From Nostoc sp. JL34 (lineage in GTDB: Bacteria; Cyanobacteriota; Cyanobacteriia; Cyanobacteriales; Nostocaceae): a stretch of 64,000 bases of DNA. The translations under genes and the position numbers were made by a program. Each line of letters begins with the position of its first letter. The first letter of the stretch is position 1. The stretch is from the NCBI RefSeq assembly GCF_017114945.1, contig NZ_JABXKQ010000020.1:25905-89904 (forward strand), read 5' to 3'. The notes beneath the pieces are model-generated. The model was not told where the DNA came from, did not search any database, and was given only the letters and a program-made list of their open reading frames with translations. Positions 37,950-47,387 of the stretch are shown in pieces.

Positions 37950-38351
37950 TTAGTTATGTCTTTTTTTGTCGTTAGTCTCGAAACGTTGAATTTCAATCAA
38001 ATAACCATCAGGATCGCGGAAAAAGCAATGGTAAATGTTGTACTTTTCATTTAGTGTAGGTGGCTTTTCAAATTCGACGCCACGTTCTTTGAGATATTCA
38101 AACCACTCATCTACCTGTTGTGTTACCAGGGTAAAAATGAAACTTGATTGCTTGTCGGCTGGAGGAATTGATGTTTCGCTTGCTTGACACAATCCCAAGT
38201 ATCCAGAGCTACTAACAGTATAAATTCGACAGGTTCCTTGGTCAAGCCATAACTCCAAGCCCAGTTTTTGTTCGTAGAATTCTGTAGATGCATTGAGATT
38301 ATGGGTATAAAAGAAAGTAACTTGCTGGTCGATTTGCGGATGAGCAGACAT
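37950..38351 (-). CDS. VOC-family (glyoxalase/dioxygenase fold) protein
   Basis: About 133 residues from MSAHPQ; an upstream Met at 38360 is possible. Single VOC module pair: QVTFFYTHNLNASTEFYEQKLGLEL at the start, FIFTLVTQQVDEWFEYLKERGVEF, and CFFRDPDGYLIEIQRF at the end, the DPDGYxIEI metal-ligand segment. Substrate cannot be told. Confidence 0.88.
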   Translation of the reverse strand: MSAHPQIDQQVTFFYTHNLNASTEFYEQKLGLELWLDQGTCRIYTVSSSGYLGLCQASETSIPPADKQSSFIFTLVTQQVDEWFEYLKERGVEFEKPPTLNEKYNIYHCFFRDPDGYLIEIQRFETNDKKRHN

Positions 38352-38389
38352 AAAACACATTTGAGTATATACCCTAACGACATCGGGCG

Positions 38390-38569
38390 ATCGCAGATGT
38401 AAAAATTGATTGATGTTAGAAACCTGTTACTGCTCCAGAATGCCTTAAGTGCACCTGGAGTTTCTTTTTGGAAAAAACGATGTCTACGACGGGCTGCGCC
38501 TACAAAATTTTCCCAATCATCCGGATATGCCAAAACATGGCTGAATAAGGATGCATACTGAATTATCTA
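38390..38569 (-). other. Unrecognised ORF fragment upstream of the VOC gene
   Basis: On the minus strand a frame opening at about 38569 reads SHVLAYPDDWENFVGAAR, RRHRFFQKETPGALKAFW and then runs into unrelated sequence overlapping the VOC gene out of frame. The first 45 codons look protein-like (amphipathic, Trp/Arg-rich) and may be the remnant of a gene. I do not recognise the family. Confidence 0.3.
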
Positions 38570-38620
38570 TATTTAACATGGGACATTACTGTTGATGTAC
38601 CCCTCCTACGAATCAACTCT

Positions 38621-38661
38621 CGCAAAACAGCCTCAGTTAATTAATCTGGGGCTGTTTTGCG
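38621..38661. repeat. 12-bp-stem hairpin
   Basis: CGCAAAACAGCC/GGCTGTTTTGCG with a 17-nt loop. It is the first of four hairpins between the VOC and amylase genes. Confidence 0.6.
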
Positions 38662-38791
38662 TTAGTTCCAATAGAGAAGGTGTGTAAACGAGAATCCTCA
38701 AACACCTTTATCTACATTTGAGTGTATACCCTGATGACGTAGGATTCTCTCAGGGGGAAAATTTGGTATAGGTAAATGCGTATCTTTCCTG

Positions 38792-38822
38792 ACTCCAGAT
38801 TTGTCACAAATATTTCTGGAGT
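38792..38822 (+). terminator. Rho-independent-like terminator on the plus strand
   Basis: ACTCCAGA/TCTGGAGT stem followed directly by TTTTTC. No annotated plus-strand gene precedes it, so it may end a short transcript that starts after 38570. Confidence 0.5.
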
Positions 38823-38861
38823 TTTTTCATTACTAGAACTTAATGTGAAGAGTAGTTACTA

Positions 38862-38896
38862 AACATTGCCTAAATTGAATCTTTTTAGGCAATGTT
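38862..38896. terminator. 13-bp perfect hairpin
   Basis: AACATTGCCTAAA/TTTAGGCAATGTT with a 9-nt loop. Second hairpin downstream of the minus-strand amylase gene; likely a backup terminator. Confidence 0.6.
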
Positions 38897-38937
38897 CAAT
38901 TGCTTTATAACGGAATAATAAGGGTTGTGGCTTATCC

Positions 38938-38977
38938 ACAAAATACTGCTTAAGTTCTTTTTTAAGCAGTATTTTGT
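38938..38977. terminator. 16-bp perfect hairpin after the amylase gene
   Basis: ACAAAATACTGCTTAA/TTAAGCAGTATTTTGT with an 8-nt loop, 41 bp past the amylase stop. Confidence 0.7.
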
Positions 38978-39018
38978 CAAGTGCGTAACTTTCTGGATAA
39001 ATGCTACTAAAACCTCGA

Positions 39019-40497
39019 CTAAGACTTTGGAACCCACACAGAAACAGAACCAGCATCGCATCGAAAATCAGCCCAGCCCTCATCATTCGTTGTCACAGGT
39101 TCGCTGATATGTTCAGTAATATCAATGTAAGTGCTGTTGGGTTGCCCAACTTCCATCCACTTAGTCCCTTCTCCTCCATTACTCAGAACAACTGCCATAC
39201 CGCCAGGATGTTCTTCATCTCCTAAGCGTGTCCAGGCGATTGTATTGGCGTGATCGAAGTAATCGTATTGGTCGCCATAGGCATAGGTTTGACGAGCGTG
39301 CAAAAATTTATCAATTATCCATTGATGACTATCGAGCCAAATCTCATGCTCATTGCCATCGCTACCCGTATCCTTATAATTAGCACCATAGTAATCCGCA
39401 TAGAAGATACAGGGATAACCATCACTTCGCAGTAGAATCAACGCATAAGCTAACGGTTTAAACCAGCTTTCCACTACAGATTCTAACGACTGCAAGGGTT
39501 GAGAATCATGATTGTCAACTAAGGTGACGGCTAAAGCAGGTTGCTGTTGCACCAAGGTGTTATCAAATATCTGCCGCATATCGTAGTCATTTCCTTGTTT
39601 GCTGGCAGCGCTAAAGTTATAGTGCAATGGCGCATCAAACAACATCACATCGCCACCGGTGACGCTAATGAAATGGTGCAGCGCTTCAATTTCATAAGAC
39701 CAATACTCACCGACGGCAAAAAGATCGCGACCTGCCTTTTGGCGACAGTGTTGCAGCCATTCTGGGAAAAAGCCAGCTCTAACGTGTTTAACCGCATCAA
39801 AACGAAAGCCGTCTATGTCAGTGGTTTCTACAAACCACTCACCCCAGCGATTCAACTCCTCGCGAACTTCTGGACTCTCCATATCCAGATCGCATCCCAT
39901 GAGATAGTCGAAAGCACCTTTTTCCAGGTCAACGTTGTCATCAAATTTTTTATCTTTAAACAGATAAACTGCGTTTTCACCTTCGTTGTAAACGTTGTAA
40001 TCAACTGCGTCGAAGTGCCACCAGTGCCATTCCATATCGGAGTATTTGCCTTGGCGACCTGGAAAGGTAAAGTGAGTCCACACTTTAATTGTTTGCATCT
40101 CACCGATGGGCTGGTTGCGATCATCTGGACTATAGGGCGTTGCTTCCACCTCTTCTTCTTGATCTGCACCTAACTTGTGGTTAAGGACAACATCAGCATA
40201 CACTCGAATGCCAGCAGCTTTTGCCGCCTTAACAGCAGCGATATACTCGTCTTTTGTGCCGTACTTTGTCCGAACCGAGCCTTTCTGGTCAAACTCGCCT
40301 AGATCGTACATATCATAGACTCCGTAGCCGACATCGTAGCCACCCCCTGTTCCTTTGTAAGCTGGGGGTAGCCAAACAGATGTAACACCTGCATCAGCTA
40401 ACTCTTTGACTTTCTCTTTAAACTCATTCCAAAGATTGCCATCTGGAGGGATATACCAATGGAAGTACTGCATCATTACACCATTCAGTTGAGCCAT
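39019..40497 (-). CDS. amyA: Cytoplasmic alpha-amylase, GH13
   Basis: About 492 residues starting at MAQLNGVMMQYFHWY, chosen because GAGGG lies 6 bp upstream in the mRNA; earlier in-frame starts (40545, 40503) are less well placed. GH13 conserved regions: VYADVVLNHK (region I), DGFRFDAVKH (nucleophile Asp), AVGEYWSYE (acid/base Glu) and TLVDNHDSQP (transition-state Asp). No signal peptide. The QYFHWYIPPDGNLWNEF start is typical of the cytoplasmic maltohexaose/maltopentaose-type subfamily GH13_5. It probably acts in glycogen breakdown together with the GH57 enzyme 1.5 kb upstream on the same strand. Confidence 0.94.
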   Translation of the reverse strand: MAQLNGVMMQYFHWYIPPDGNLWNEFKEKVKELADAGVTSVWLPPAYKGTGGGYDVGYGVYDMYDLGEFDQKGSVRTKYGTKDEYIAAVKAAKAAGIRVYADVVLNHKLGADQEEEVEATPYSPDDRNQPIGEMQTIKVWTHFTFPGRQGKYSDMEWHWWHFDAVDYNVYNEGENAVYLFKDKKFDDNVDLEKGAFDYLMGCDLDMESPEVREELNRWGEWFVETTDIDGFRFDAVKHVRAGFFPEWLQHCRQKAGRDLFAVGEYWSYEIEALHHFISVTGGDVMLFDAPLHYNFSAASKQGNDYDMRQIFDNTLVQQQPALAVTLVDNHDSQPLQSLESVVESWFKPLAYALILLRSDGYPCIFYADYYGANYKDTGSDGNEHEIWLDSHQWIIDKFLHARQTYAYGDQYDYFDHANTIAWTRLGDEEHPGGMAVVLSNGGEGTKWMEVGQPNSTYIDITEHISEPVTTNDEGWADFRCDAGSVSVWVPKS

Positions 40498-40610
40498 GTG
40501 CATCCCTCTAGTAAAAGTTACGATAAATTGTGATTTCTGACACAAAGACTGTACATGAAGTTTTATTTTTTGTCTTTCAATAGAAACAAAAATCTACTAA
40601 AAAACTGCAC

Positions 40611-41237
40611 TCAACTCATATTGTTTTCTTCTGTGGGTGACAGTTCTTCAGCCAGGTTTTTCTGGAGTGCTTCCAATACTGCGATCGGGTCAGCCGGTTC
40701 CTGCATCGATTTCGCTTCCAAATCATGCCGATTTATCACATCAGGCAAATCGGTACGGAGTTCTTCTAATAGAGCAATAATCTTGGCAATTTTTTGCTCG
40801 GAGAGCAGGTTAAGCTGTAGCATCAATTGCGCCCGTTGTTCGGCAAAGTTTTCCTGGCGAGTTTGTCGTACCAGTACTCCAGTTGAGATCACCAATGACG
40901 CTGCGTCTAAGCCTTGACCTGACCAGCTAAACGAGGGGAGATTGAATGGTAAAAAGCGATCAAAAAAACTGCTAAAAATCCAGATGGCCAGTATGAATAG
41001 CAAACTATACATAAATATCGATCGCCCAAAGAATGTAGCGATCGCTTCTAGTATCCGCTGGTGGACGGGAATATCTCGAACTTCCTGATTATGAAGTGAA
41101 ATAATCGCTTCAATATTTTTTGCAATCGGGTCTGGTAATGGAGCCGTGATCACTTGATTTCGAGAAGCTTTCTCTTTGATTTTGTTAGTACCTGAACTGA
41201 AGTGTCTGTTCGCTGTGTAGTCTGCGTCATCGGTCAT
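40611..41237 (-). CDS. DUF1003-type membrane protein
   Basis: 208 residues. A polar N-terminus (1-70) with a helix including IAKNIEAIISLHNQEV, one or two hydrophobic helices (about 88-110 and 122-140) and a C-terminal coiled region (RQENFAEQRAQLMLQLNLLSEQKIAKIIALLEELR). The pattern, including TRQENFAEQRAQL after the second TM, matches DUF1003. Function unknown. Not obviously linked to amylase, 110 bp away. Confidence 0.78.
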   Translation of the reverse strand: MTDDADYTANRHFSSGTNKIKEKASRNQVITAPLPDPIAKNIEAIISLHNQEVRDIPVHQRILEAIATFFGRSIFMYSLLFILAIWIFSSFFDRFLPFNLPSFSWSGQGLDAASLVISTGVLVRQTRQENFAEQRAQLMLQLNLLSEQKIAKIIALLEELRTDLPDVINRHDLEAKSMQEPADPIAVLEALQKNLAEELSPTEENNMS

Positions 41238-41453
41238 GCACCAACTCCTGAATCTGGATGTTACTCGATTATTGCTTATCTTCCACCAACGATCGCGTTT
41301 TACCCCACCGTAGGCGATCGCATCCCAATACTGCTAGATTATTTAGATTTAGAAGTGCGAATCGTTGGCTAGAAACTAAAATCCATAAGGGTTTGGAGGA
41401 TTAGCCGCAAGGTACTGAACCTTCTCTCAAAGGGAGAGGCTGCGCCAAGATAA

Positions 41454-41868
41454 CTGAATGACCATGTAGGTGAGAGTCAGTATCCTAGAACCCTCAAATC
41501 CAAACTCCTGAAAAAGCAAAAAGGGAAATGCACCCACTGCGGTTTGTTTTTCCGTGAAAGCGATGTGCTAGAAGTTGACCATAAAATCCCTAAATCGCAA
41601 GGTGGTAAGGATATTTACGATAATTTGCAACTTCTACACAGACTATTGCCACGACACAAAGACAGCCAATGATGGCAGTCTGGGCACAAAATCTGGCTGT
41701 AATAGTGCCGAGCCTAAGCCCACCAGAAAGCTTGAAAGAGTTAAGGATAAATGGGTGATGAGGTATGTATGACAAGCACCAAATCACTGAGGAGCCGTGT
41801 GAAGTGAAAGTCTCATGCACGGTTTTGAAGACCAACGGGATTGGCGACAACCTCGTTGAGTTTAATCT
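41454..41868 (+). mobile_element. 5'-truncated group II intron with frameshifted HNH maturase end
   Basis: The frame at 41454-41643 encodes the HNH end of an intron reverse transcriptase/maturase: LLKKQKGKCTHCGLFFRE, LEVDHKIPKSQGGKDIYDN, LQLLHR. An extra T near 41644 shifts the frame; the next frame continues HCHDTKTANDGSLGTKSG and KLERVKDKWVMRYV to a stop at 41772. Next comes a 34-nt domain V (41792-41825, AGCCGTGTGA...GTGAAAGT...CATGCACGGTT) and a domain-VI-like GACCAACGGGATTGGCGACAACCTCG. Reverse transcriptase, maturase X domain and intron 5' domains are absent, so it cannot be autonomous. Confidence 0.85.
41792..41825 (+). ncRNA. Group II intron domain V
   Basis: 34-nt hairpin with the catalytic AGC start, a GUGAAAG terminal loop and the complementary GCACGGUU end. 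Pairing AGCCGUG/CACGGUU is intact, so this part of the ribozyme is preserved though its intron is truncated. Confidence 0.85.
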
Positions 41869-41963
41869 AAAAAAATTAAATATGATTTCCAAATAAATCA
41901 ACTTTAGGGGCGTACATCTGTATGCCCCTAATAGGTATTTCGTAAAACCAAGGGTATTGAGTT

Positions 41964-44198
41964 CTAAGGTACTTCAATGGGAATCAAAGCATTTTCTGGT
42001 AAGTAGTTGGAAAAACGCCCTTCATCTGCAAGCACTAAAATCAGGCGCAGAGAATAATCTGGTGGAACTTGCAAGTCTGCCCACGGCACCGCCAACTCTA
42101 AACAACTATTTATTGCTACTTGAGCGCGACTGAAACGGGGATGCCATTGATGATTGTCTCCAGCTTCCCGAAACTGAATCGATTGCGTCAGTAAGTTAAC
42201 TTCTAAAAGATGGTGGAAAAGGTAATTCAGTGGCGCTGCATCTGGTACATCTGCCAAGGGAACTGGGCTATTGACCATTGTTTTTTCTGGATAGAACCAC
42301 AGCAGATTCAACTCTGTTGGCAAATCTTGTCTTGGTGCAGCGCCACTTTTAAAGTCCAGCCGTAAATAGAAATTCAGGTGATCTACCCCATACCAAAGTC
42401 GCTGGATGACACTGCTATTGTGCATCGTCCCGCGTGCTCCACCGATTTCTATGCGTCCAGCTTTATCCCAGTCTTGTTCATCACCTTTACCATCAATTAC
42501 AGGGTGAATAAACCCTTGCGGAGCATGGTTTCCCTGTGCTTGATGGTTTTCCACTGGTTGCTTGAGATAAGGCGGTATAGGTTCATTTAATGCCTTGTAA
42601 ATACCAAACAGATGTTCTCGAAACAACCGATCAAAGATGGCATCTTGATTTGAGGAGTGTCCCGCACCAAACCACCAGAACCAGTCAGAACCCTCTGCGG
42701 CATACAATGCTTCCCATGCTTCGGGGTTGTTTTCTTCTGTCGCTTCGGGATGATTTGCAAGCATTTTTCTTGCTTCTGTCAAGTAATCCCAAGCACGATT
42801 TTTGGCGGGATCGCCGATCCAAGTGGTGAAACTGCCATCTACCCAAGAACCGCTATGTAGTTGTCCTCCGGGGATGGTGGCTGTGGCTGGAAATTCTTCC
42901 AGAAACTCGGAGACAGTGACGAGTTTGAGATGGGGTTCATCGCTCAAACTTTGATACAAAGCTTCTAAGAAGGGTTTACCATCTTGGGGATAAAATTCCC
43001 AGCAATTTTCCCCATCTAAGGCGATGGTAACTAGCCAAGGTTGTTCGCTTTGACTATCTCTTTGCATTTTAGCGATCGCTTGCAAATGTCCCACTAAATC
43101 CGCTGCTGCCTTTTTTGCTGGCATTGCACTATAAGTAAAGCCAATCAAATCTGATAATCTGTGGTCACGAAACACAATTGACAAGTCACCTTCGGCGGTT
43201 TGCAGGCGATAGGGTCGATACAACAGTTCTGGTTGCTGCACATTCCCCGCCCCATCCCGATGAAAAAAGTGTTTCAGCGTCCATCCTAAGACGGCTTCAT
43301 CTGAGCATATCCACTTAAATCCTTGGTCAATAATATATGGCAGTACCGCCGGACTTACTGATTGTTCCGAAGGCCACAAACCACGAGGTATCTGTCCAAA
43401 GCGTTCTTTATAAAAGTCCCAAGCTTTCCGCAAGTGGCGGGGAATATCTTCCGCCCACTCAAAGCGTTGCTTTGGTAGTGTCATATTGGGCACAGCTACC
43501 CGACCGGAGTTAGTATCAGCTAGTAAGGGTAAAATTGGGTGGGTGTAAGGCGTGGTGGTGACTTCTAGCTGCCCCGCCTCCTGCATTTTCCGATGTTGGG
43601 GGATAATCCGGCTGAGAATTTCTCGCTGTTTAGAATAAATGCGCTGGCGATCGCTTAAAGTAAAATTCCGACCCTGTTTTAACCAAGCAGCAATTTCCGG
43701 GTCATCCCAAAACAACGGATCGATCCAAGCCAAATTGTGCCAAGCTAGCAAATCACCATAATCTGGCAATTCCCAATTTGCTAAACACCAAGCTTGCCCT
43801 TTTTCCTGCCTTTGCTGATACAACTCGGCATAGCGGGGATGCGGGTCAATCAGCGTATGGTGATTGGCATCGAAAAAGTGTTGGATAATGAATTCCCGTT
43901 GTTGGTAGGTAAGTTGCTCATCCGGTGTCAAGCTGGCTGTAAGGTAAGGGTCAAAAGCAGTGCCAGCAATATAATCTTCGAGTTGTAATATCAGCGATGG
44001 AACTAAATTCACCGTTTGGTGTAACTTAGGATACCGCTCTAAGAGTAATACCAAATCCAAATAATCTTTAGTTCCATGCAAACGTACCCAAGGAAGACGG
44101 TACTGCTGACTCGGAGATAGCGAAACGCCGCTGCCAGGGGATTTGTACAGCGGCTGATGTTGATGCCAGATAAAAGCAATGTAGAGAGGATGGGACAT
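41964..44198 (-). CDS. GH57-family glycoside hydrolase
   Basis: 744 residues. The N-terminal (beta/alpha)7 domain opens with IAFIWHQHQPLYKSP, the GH57 region-1 motif (HQHQP). Further motifs are TTTPYTHPILPLL, GLWPSEQSVSPAV (region 3, with the nucleophile Glu), WICSDEAVLGW and ALDGENCWEFYPQDG. After residue 500 a helical region is followed by a beta-rich C-terminal domain (about 600-740). Family activity: alpha-amylase, amylopullulanase, branching or 4-alpha-glucanotransferase; the substrate cannot be told from sequence. It lies upstream of the DUF1003 and amylase genes. Confidence 0.92.
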   Translation of the reverse strand: MSHPLYIAFIWHQHQPLYKSPGSGVSLSPSQQYRLPWVRLHGTKDYLDLVLLLERYPKLHQTVNLVPSLILQLEDYIAGTAFDPYLTASLTPDEQLTYQQREFIIQHFFDANHHTLIDPHPRYAELYQQRQEKGQAWCLANWELPDYGDLLAWHNLAWIDPLFWDDPEIAAWLKQGRNFTLSDRQRIYSKQREILSRIIPQHRKMQEAGQLEVTTTPYTHPILPLLADTNSGRVAVPNMTLPKQRFEWAEDIPRHLRKAWDFYKERFGQIPRGLWPSEQSVSPAVLPYIIDQGFKWICSDEAVLGWTLKHFFHRDGAGNVQQPELLYRPYRLQTAEGDLSIVFRDHRLSDLIGFTYSAMPAKKAAADLVGHLQAIAKMQRDSQSEQPWLVTIALDGENCWEFYPQDGKPFLEALYQSLSDEPHLKLVTVSEFLEEFPATATIPGGQLHSGSWVDGSFTTWIGDPAKNRAWDYLTEARKMLANHPEATEENNPEAWEALYAAEGSDWFWWFGAGHSSNQDAIFDRLFREHLFGIYKALNEPIPPYLKQPVENHQAQGNHAPQGFIHPVIDGKGDEQDWDKAGRIEIGGARGTMHNSSVIQRLWYGVDHLNFYLRLDFKSGAAPRQDLPTELNLLWFYPEKTMVNSPVPLADVPDAAPLNYLFHHLLEVNLLTQSIQFREAGDNHQWHPRFSRAQVAINSCLELAVPWADLQVPPDYSLRLILVLADEGRFSNYLPENALIPIEVP

Positions 44199-44314
44199 AG
44201 TGAGTGATTAAGGGTTAGGAATAGGGGATTAGAAATTAGGGATTAGGTATTAATGATAAATTATGAATGAAAAAATCCATTCTTCCCCAGTCCCCAGTCT
44301 CCAATCCCCAGTTC

Positions 44315-44545
44315 CTAGACTACTTGCTCAATTTCTGCAATTTCGGGAATCATTTCCTTAAGGCGGCGCTCAATACCCATTCTCAGGGTCATAGCAGAAC
44401 TGGGGCAAGAACCACAAGCACCTTGCAGCCGCAGTTTTACAACAGGCCCGTCAAGTTCTACCAGTTCCACATTGCCGCCATCAGACATGAGATAAGGGCG
44501 CATTTCATCCAAGACTGTTTCAACGTTGTCAATTGTGAGTTCCAT
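44315..44545 (-). CDS. nfu: Nfu-type iron-sulfur scaffold/carrier
   Basis: 76 residues, a complete NifU-C-terminal-like (Nfu) domain. The CGSCPSS motif gives Cys44 and Cys47, which hold a bridging [4Fe-4S] cluster in the dimer. Preceding [12 protein letters not shown] and following [16 protein letters not shown] are conserved. Cyanobacterial NfuA is the major Fe-S carrier for photosystem I assembly. It is a housekeeping gene, not part of a nif cluster here. Confidence 0.93.
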   Translation of the reverse strand: MELTIDNVETVLDEMRPYLMSDGGNVELVELDGPVVKLRLQGACGSCPSSAMTLRMGIERRLKEMIPEIAEIEQVV

Positions 44546-45144
44546 AGTTTAGACCTGCTAAGTTAGGGATGGGGATGGGCATAGGGAATAGGTAATGGGG
44601 AATAGGGCATGGGGCATTGAATAAGAACGATCCCTGTAACCAATGCACCTTTACTCATTAACCATTATCCAAAGTTTTATTTTCCAGCTTTGTTAAATCG
44701 ATCCTAAATCTAATTGCCGCTAGATTGTCAGGTGTCAATTTTCAATGACTTTTGACTAAACCACTCCTGGTTTTAGCAATTTGATATTAGATTTAGCTGA
44801 AACATTGTTTTCCTTTGAGCCTCCTACTTTACTCTAGCCTTTAGGTTCTGTTTTGCAGTGCAACGGAAGGCAGGATTTAAGGCTCCTAGGTACACTCACC
44901 GTAAAAAGGGGTCAAAAATCTATTTTCGTAGGTTGAGTAGAGCGGAGCAAAAGCCAACATTTAGACGTTTGTTGTGTTTTGTCTTTCAACCCAATCTCTA
45001 ATTATACAACTTTAGTGGCTAGGGACAGAATTCTTCCCAATTTCAAATTTAGTTATTAAATAATAATTGCTCAAAAAATTTAAATTTAAAATCTCAAAAC
45101 CCAGTATTGGTAATGTTGCAGATGACCAATGACCAATGACTAAC
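44546..45144. other. 600-bp spacer with STRRs
   Basis: Imperfect GGGATGGGGATGGGCATAGGG/AATGGGG heptamers run from about 44562 to 44630. Beyond that no gene. Similar C-rich STRRs (CCCCAGTCCCCAGTC) sit on the other side of nfu at 44283-44320. Confidence 0.6.
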
Positions 45145-46908
45145 TCAACATTCAGCACTACTTGTTGAGTCGCTATCATTAGACGAAACCATGACTGGTT
45201 GTTGATATAGTGGCACAGTGAATGTGACTGTTGAGCCAAGTCCTTCGCCCAAACTATAAAAATGTACCTCGCCGCCCATTGCCTCTACTAACTTCTGCGA
45301 TATTACCAGTCCCAAGCCTGTGCCGCCGTACTGACGAGTGCGGGAGCCATCCACCTGAGAGAATAATTGAAAAAGCTTATCTTGTTTGTCTAAAGAAACA
45401 CCGATGCCGGTGTCTGCCACACGGACTCTTACCATGCCAGGAAATTGCTGATCTTGAAAGTTCGCCTTTTTGAGTACTAAATCGGCGCTGACAGTAACGC
45501 CGCCTTCATGGGTGAACTTGATGGCGTTGTTCACCAAATTAAGCATCACTTGTAGCAACCGTTGATAGTTACTTTGGACAATGATTTCATCAGAGGTAGC
45601 AGGCATTTGCATCCGAAAGCTGAGGTTTTTCATTTGTGCTTGGGGACGCATGAAACCTTCTACATGACTGAATAGCTCATCTAGCTTGACTGGCGCATAA
45701 GTTAGCTCCATTTTGCCGGCTTCGATTTTGGCAATGTCCAAAATGTCGTTGATGATATTCAGCAAATGTATCGATAAGTGATGAGCTTCTGCTAAAAACT
45801 GGTTTTGTTCTTCTGGGTCATCTGCCATTCCTTCCAAAATCAGTTTCAAAAAGCCAATCATACCGTTGAGGGGGGTACGAATTTCATGGGACACATTAGC
45901 CAGAAACTCGCTTTTGAGGCGGGAAGCTTCTTCGGCTTTTTGACGCGCTACTTCTAATTCTTCATATAAAGTAGCATGTGCGATCGCAGTTCCCAATTGA
46001 TCTGCTGCTTCTTTTGCCAGTTCTAATTCCGATTCTGTTAATGTGTAGCATTCATCCTGCCAATTCAAGGCAACCAATCCATTGGCTTGATCTTGATAGC
46101 AAGTCGCAACTACTAAAGTTTTCTGCCGCCCAGACTCTTTGTATCCAGGCACTTCCATCACAACTGGTTCTAGGGTTGCCAAGGCTTGAGCAAAAGCAGG
46201 CTCAGAAGCTATATCTATTTCTGAGCCAAGCATTGATTTGAGTTCTGGTTGGCGATACTCAGCCTTCACTTTCACTTTTGAGCTTGAGAACTGATAAGGA
46301 CAAATAATGCAGCGTTCTAGCCGCAATGCTTTTCCCAAACTGTCAACTGTTTGCTGCCAAATAATATCTAAATCCAATGTCCGGCGAATATTTCTGGTAA
46401 TGCGATTTACCAGTTTTTGGTGTTGCTGTGATCGTATTGCCAACTCTATTTGTGTGGGCGTTTTTGATGCCACACGCACTTGTTTTTTGTTGAGTGTTGC
46501 TTGCACTAAGCGTCCCATCACTAAAACTGTAGTGGCAGTTGTTCCCAAGCTTGGCATAATCGGACTAATCACTAAGTCCAACTCAAATAATTCCTGGTGG
46601 TAGCTAAACCAGCACTGAAACCTTTCTGGCATCAAACTTGTCAAAATTCGGTGCAATCGTTCCAAATAAGTAACCTTATCCACTGGGGCAAAGATTTGGG
46701 ACTGGTTCAGCTCGTCAACTATTTTTTCAGTATTTAACCCCAGGAGTTCGCTGTGCTGCCAACAAAAGGTCAGATAGCGCCCTGCCCCATCTTGCGTATA
46801 CACCAACTCCGCTCCTAGAGTTGGTAATGAGCCATCAGTCTTACTGGTAATAGATTCCAGATTTTGGGAAAATACATTTGGCAATTGGGAATTGGCAGTG
46901 ATAGTCAT
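45145..46908 (-). CDS. Hybrid-free sensor histidine kinase (PAS-like, GAF, HisKA, HATPase)
   Basis: 587 residues, no TM segment. N-terminal PAS-like region (about 20-135), GAF domain (about 170-315), HisKA with phospho-acceptor His341 in LANVSHEIRTPLNG, then HATPase_c: N box LLQVMLNLVNNAIKFT, G1 VRVADTGIGV, G2 TGLGLVISQKLVEAMGG. It is a soluble cytoplasmic kinase. No response regulator lies beside it, so its output partner is unknown. GAF ligand (e.g. a cyclic nucleotide or small redox molecule) cannot be told. Confidence 0.93.
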   Translation of the reverse strand: MTITANSQLPNVFSQNLESITSKTDGSLPTLGAELVYTQDGAGRYLTFCWQHSELLGLNTEKIVDELNQSQIFAPVDKVTYLERLHRILTSLMPERFQCWFSYHQELFELDLVISPIMPSLGTTATTVLVMGRLVQATLNKKQVRVASKTPTQIELAIRSQQHQKLVNRITRNIRRTLDLDIIWQQTVDSLGKALRLERCIICPYQFSSSKVKVKAEYRQPELKSMLGSEIDIASEPAFAQALATLEPVVMEVPGYKESGRQKTLVVATCYQDQANGLVALNWQDECYTLTESELELAKEAADQLGTAIAHATLYEELEVARQKAEEASRLKSEFLANVSHEIRTPLNGMIGFLKLILEGMADDPEEQNQFLAEAHHLSIHLLNIINDILDIAKIEAGKMELTYAPVKLDELFSHVEGFMRPQAQMKNLSFRMQMPATSDEIIVQSNYQRLLQVMLNLVNNAIKFTHEGGVTVSADLVLKKANFQDQQFPGMVRVRVADTGIGVSLDKQDKLFQLFSQVDGSRTRQYGGTGLGLVISQKLVEAMGGEVHFYSLGEGLGSTVTFTVPLYQQPVMVSSNDSDSTSSAEC

Positions 46909-47081
46909 TAATTGAGTTGGATCGACAAAGGGTATCCGACCGTAATTTTACTAAAGCCGCTCAAATTTACGCATAAATTTTTACAGCTTTTTTGCTTTTG
47001 ATTGGGTATTTCTTGGTGTTCTGAAATTCAGATTGGCAAACTTTACTTTTTTTGACTTGCATTGACAGCTGACTGATGGCG

Positions 47082-47318
47082 TCAATCGTTCCATTCACCT
47101 CGAGGAGGAACGGGGGTACGCACAGGAGTACGCGTCAATTCATCATCTCTGAGGATTTCACCTCTCAACCACTGGCGAATTGCCACCTCAATCACTTTAC
47201 TTGGGTCATTAGTGAGATGTTGAATTTGCTCTAGTAACTCGGAGTCTAGGCGGACAGCAATTTCTACCTTATCGGCTCGTGTATTTTCCGCTTCGGTAGT
47301 TTTCTCTTGCATATTCAT
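47082..47318 (-). CDS. Small ribbon-helix-helix-like protein
   Basis: About 78 residues from MNMQEKTTEA; a longer frame from 47387 has no ribosome-binding site and an unconvincing N-terminus. The core VEIAVRLDSELLEQIQHLTNDPSKVIEVAIRQWLRGE is an RHH-type DNA-binding pattern as in CopG-like repressors or antitoxins. The tail is Pro/Arg-rich (TRTPVRTPVPPRGEW). No toxin gene is adjacent. Confidence 0.65.
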   Translation of the reverse strand: MNMQEKTTEAENTRADKVEIAVRLDSELLEQIQHLTNDPSKVIEVAIRQWLRGEILRDDELTRTPVRTPVPPRGEWND

Positions 47319-47387
47319 AGGTTTATATACTCTGAATTCTCTAAATTGGTTGTGTCTAAAGCTTTGTAAAGTAGTTATATTCATCAT

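Noticed and set aside
39541..40173. 210-codon plus-strand frame over the amylase
   Set aside because: Antisense to a gene with all four GH13 motifs.
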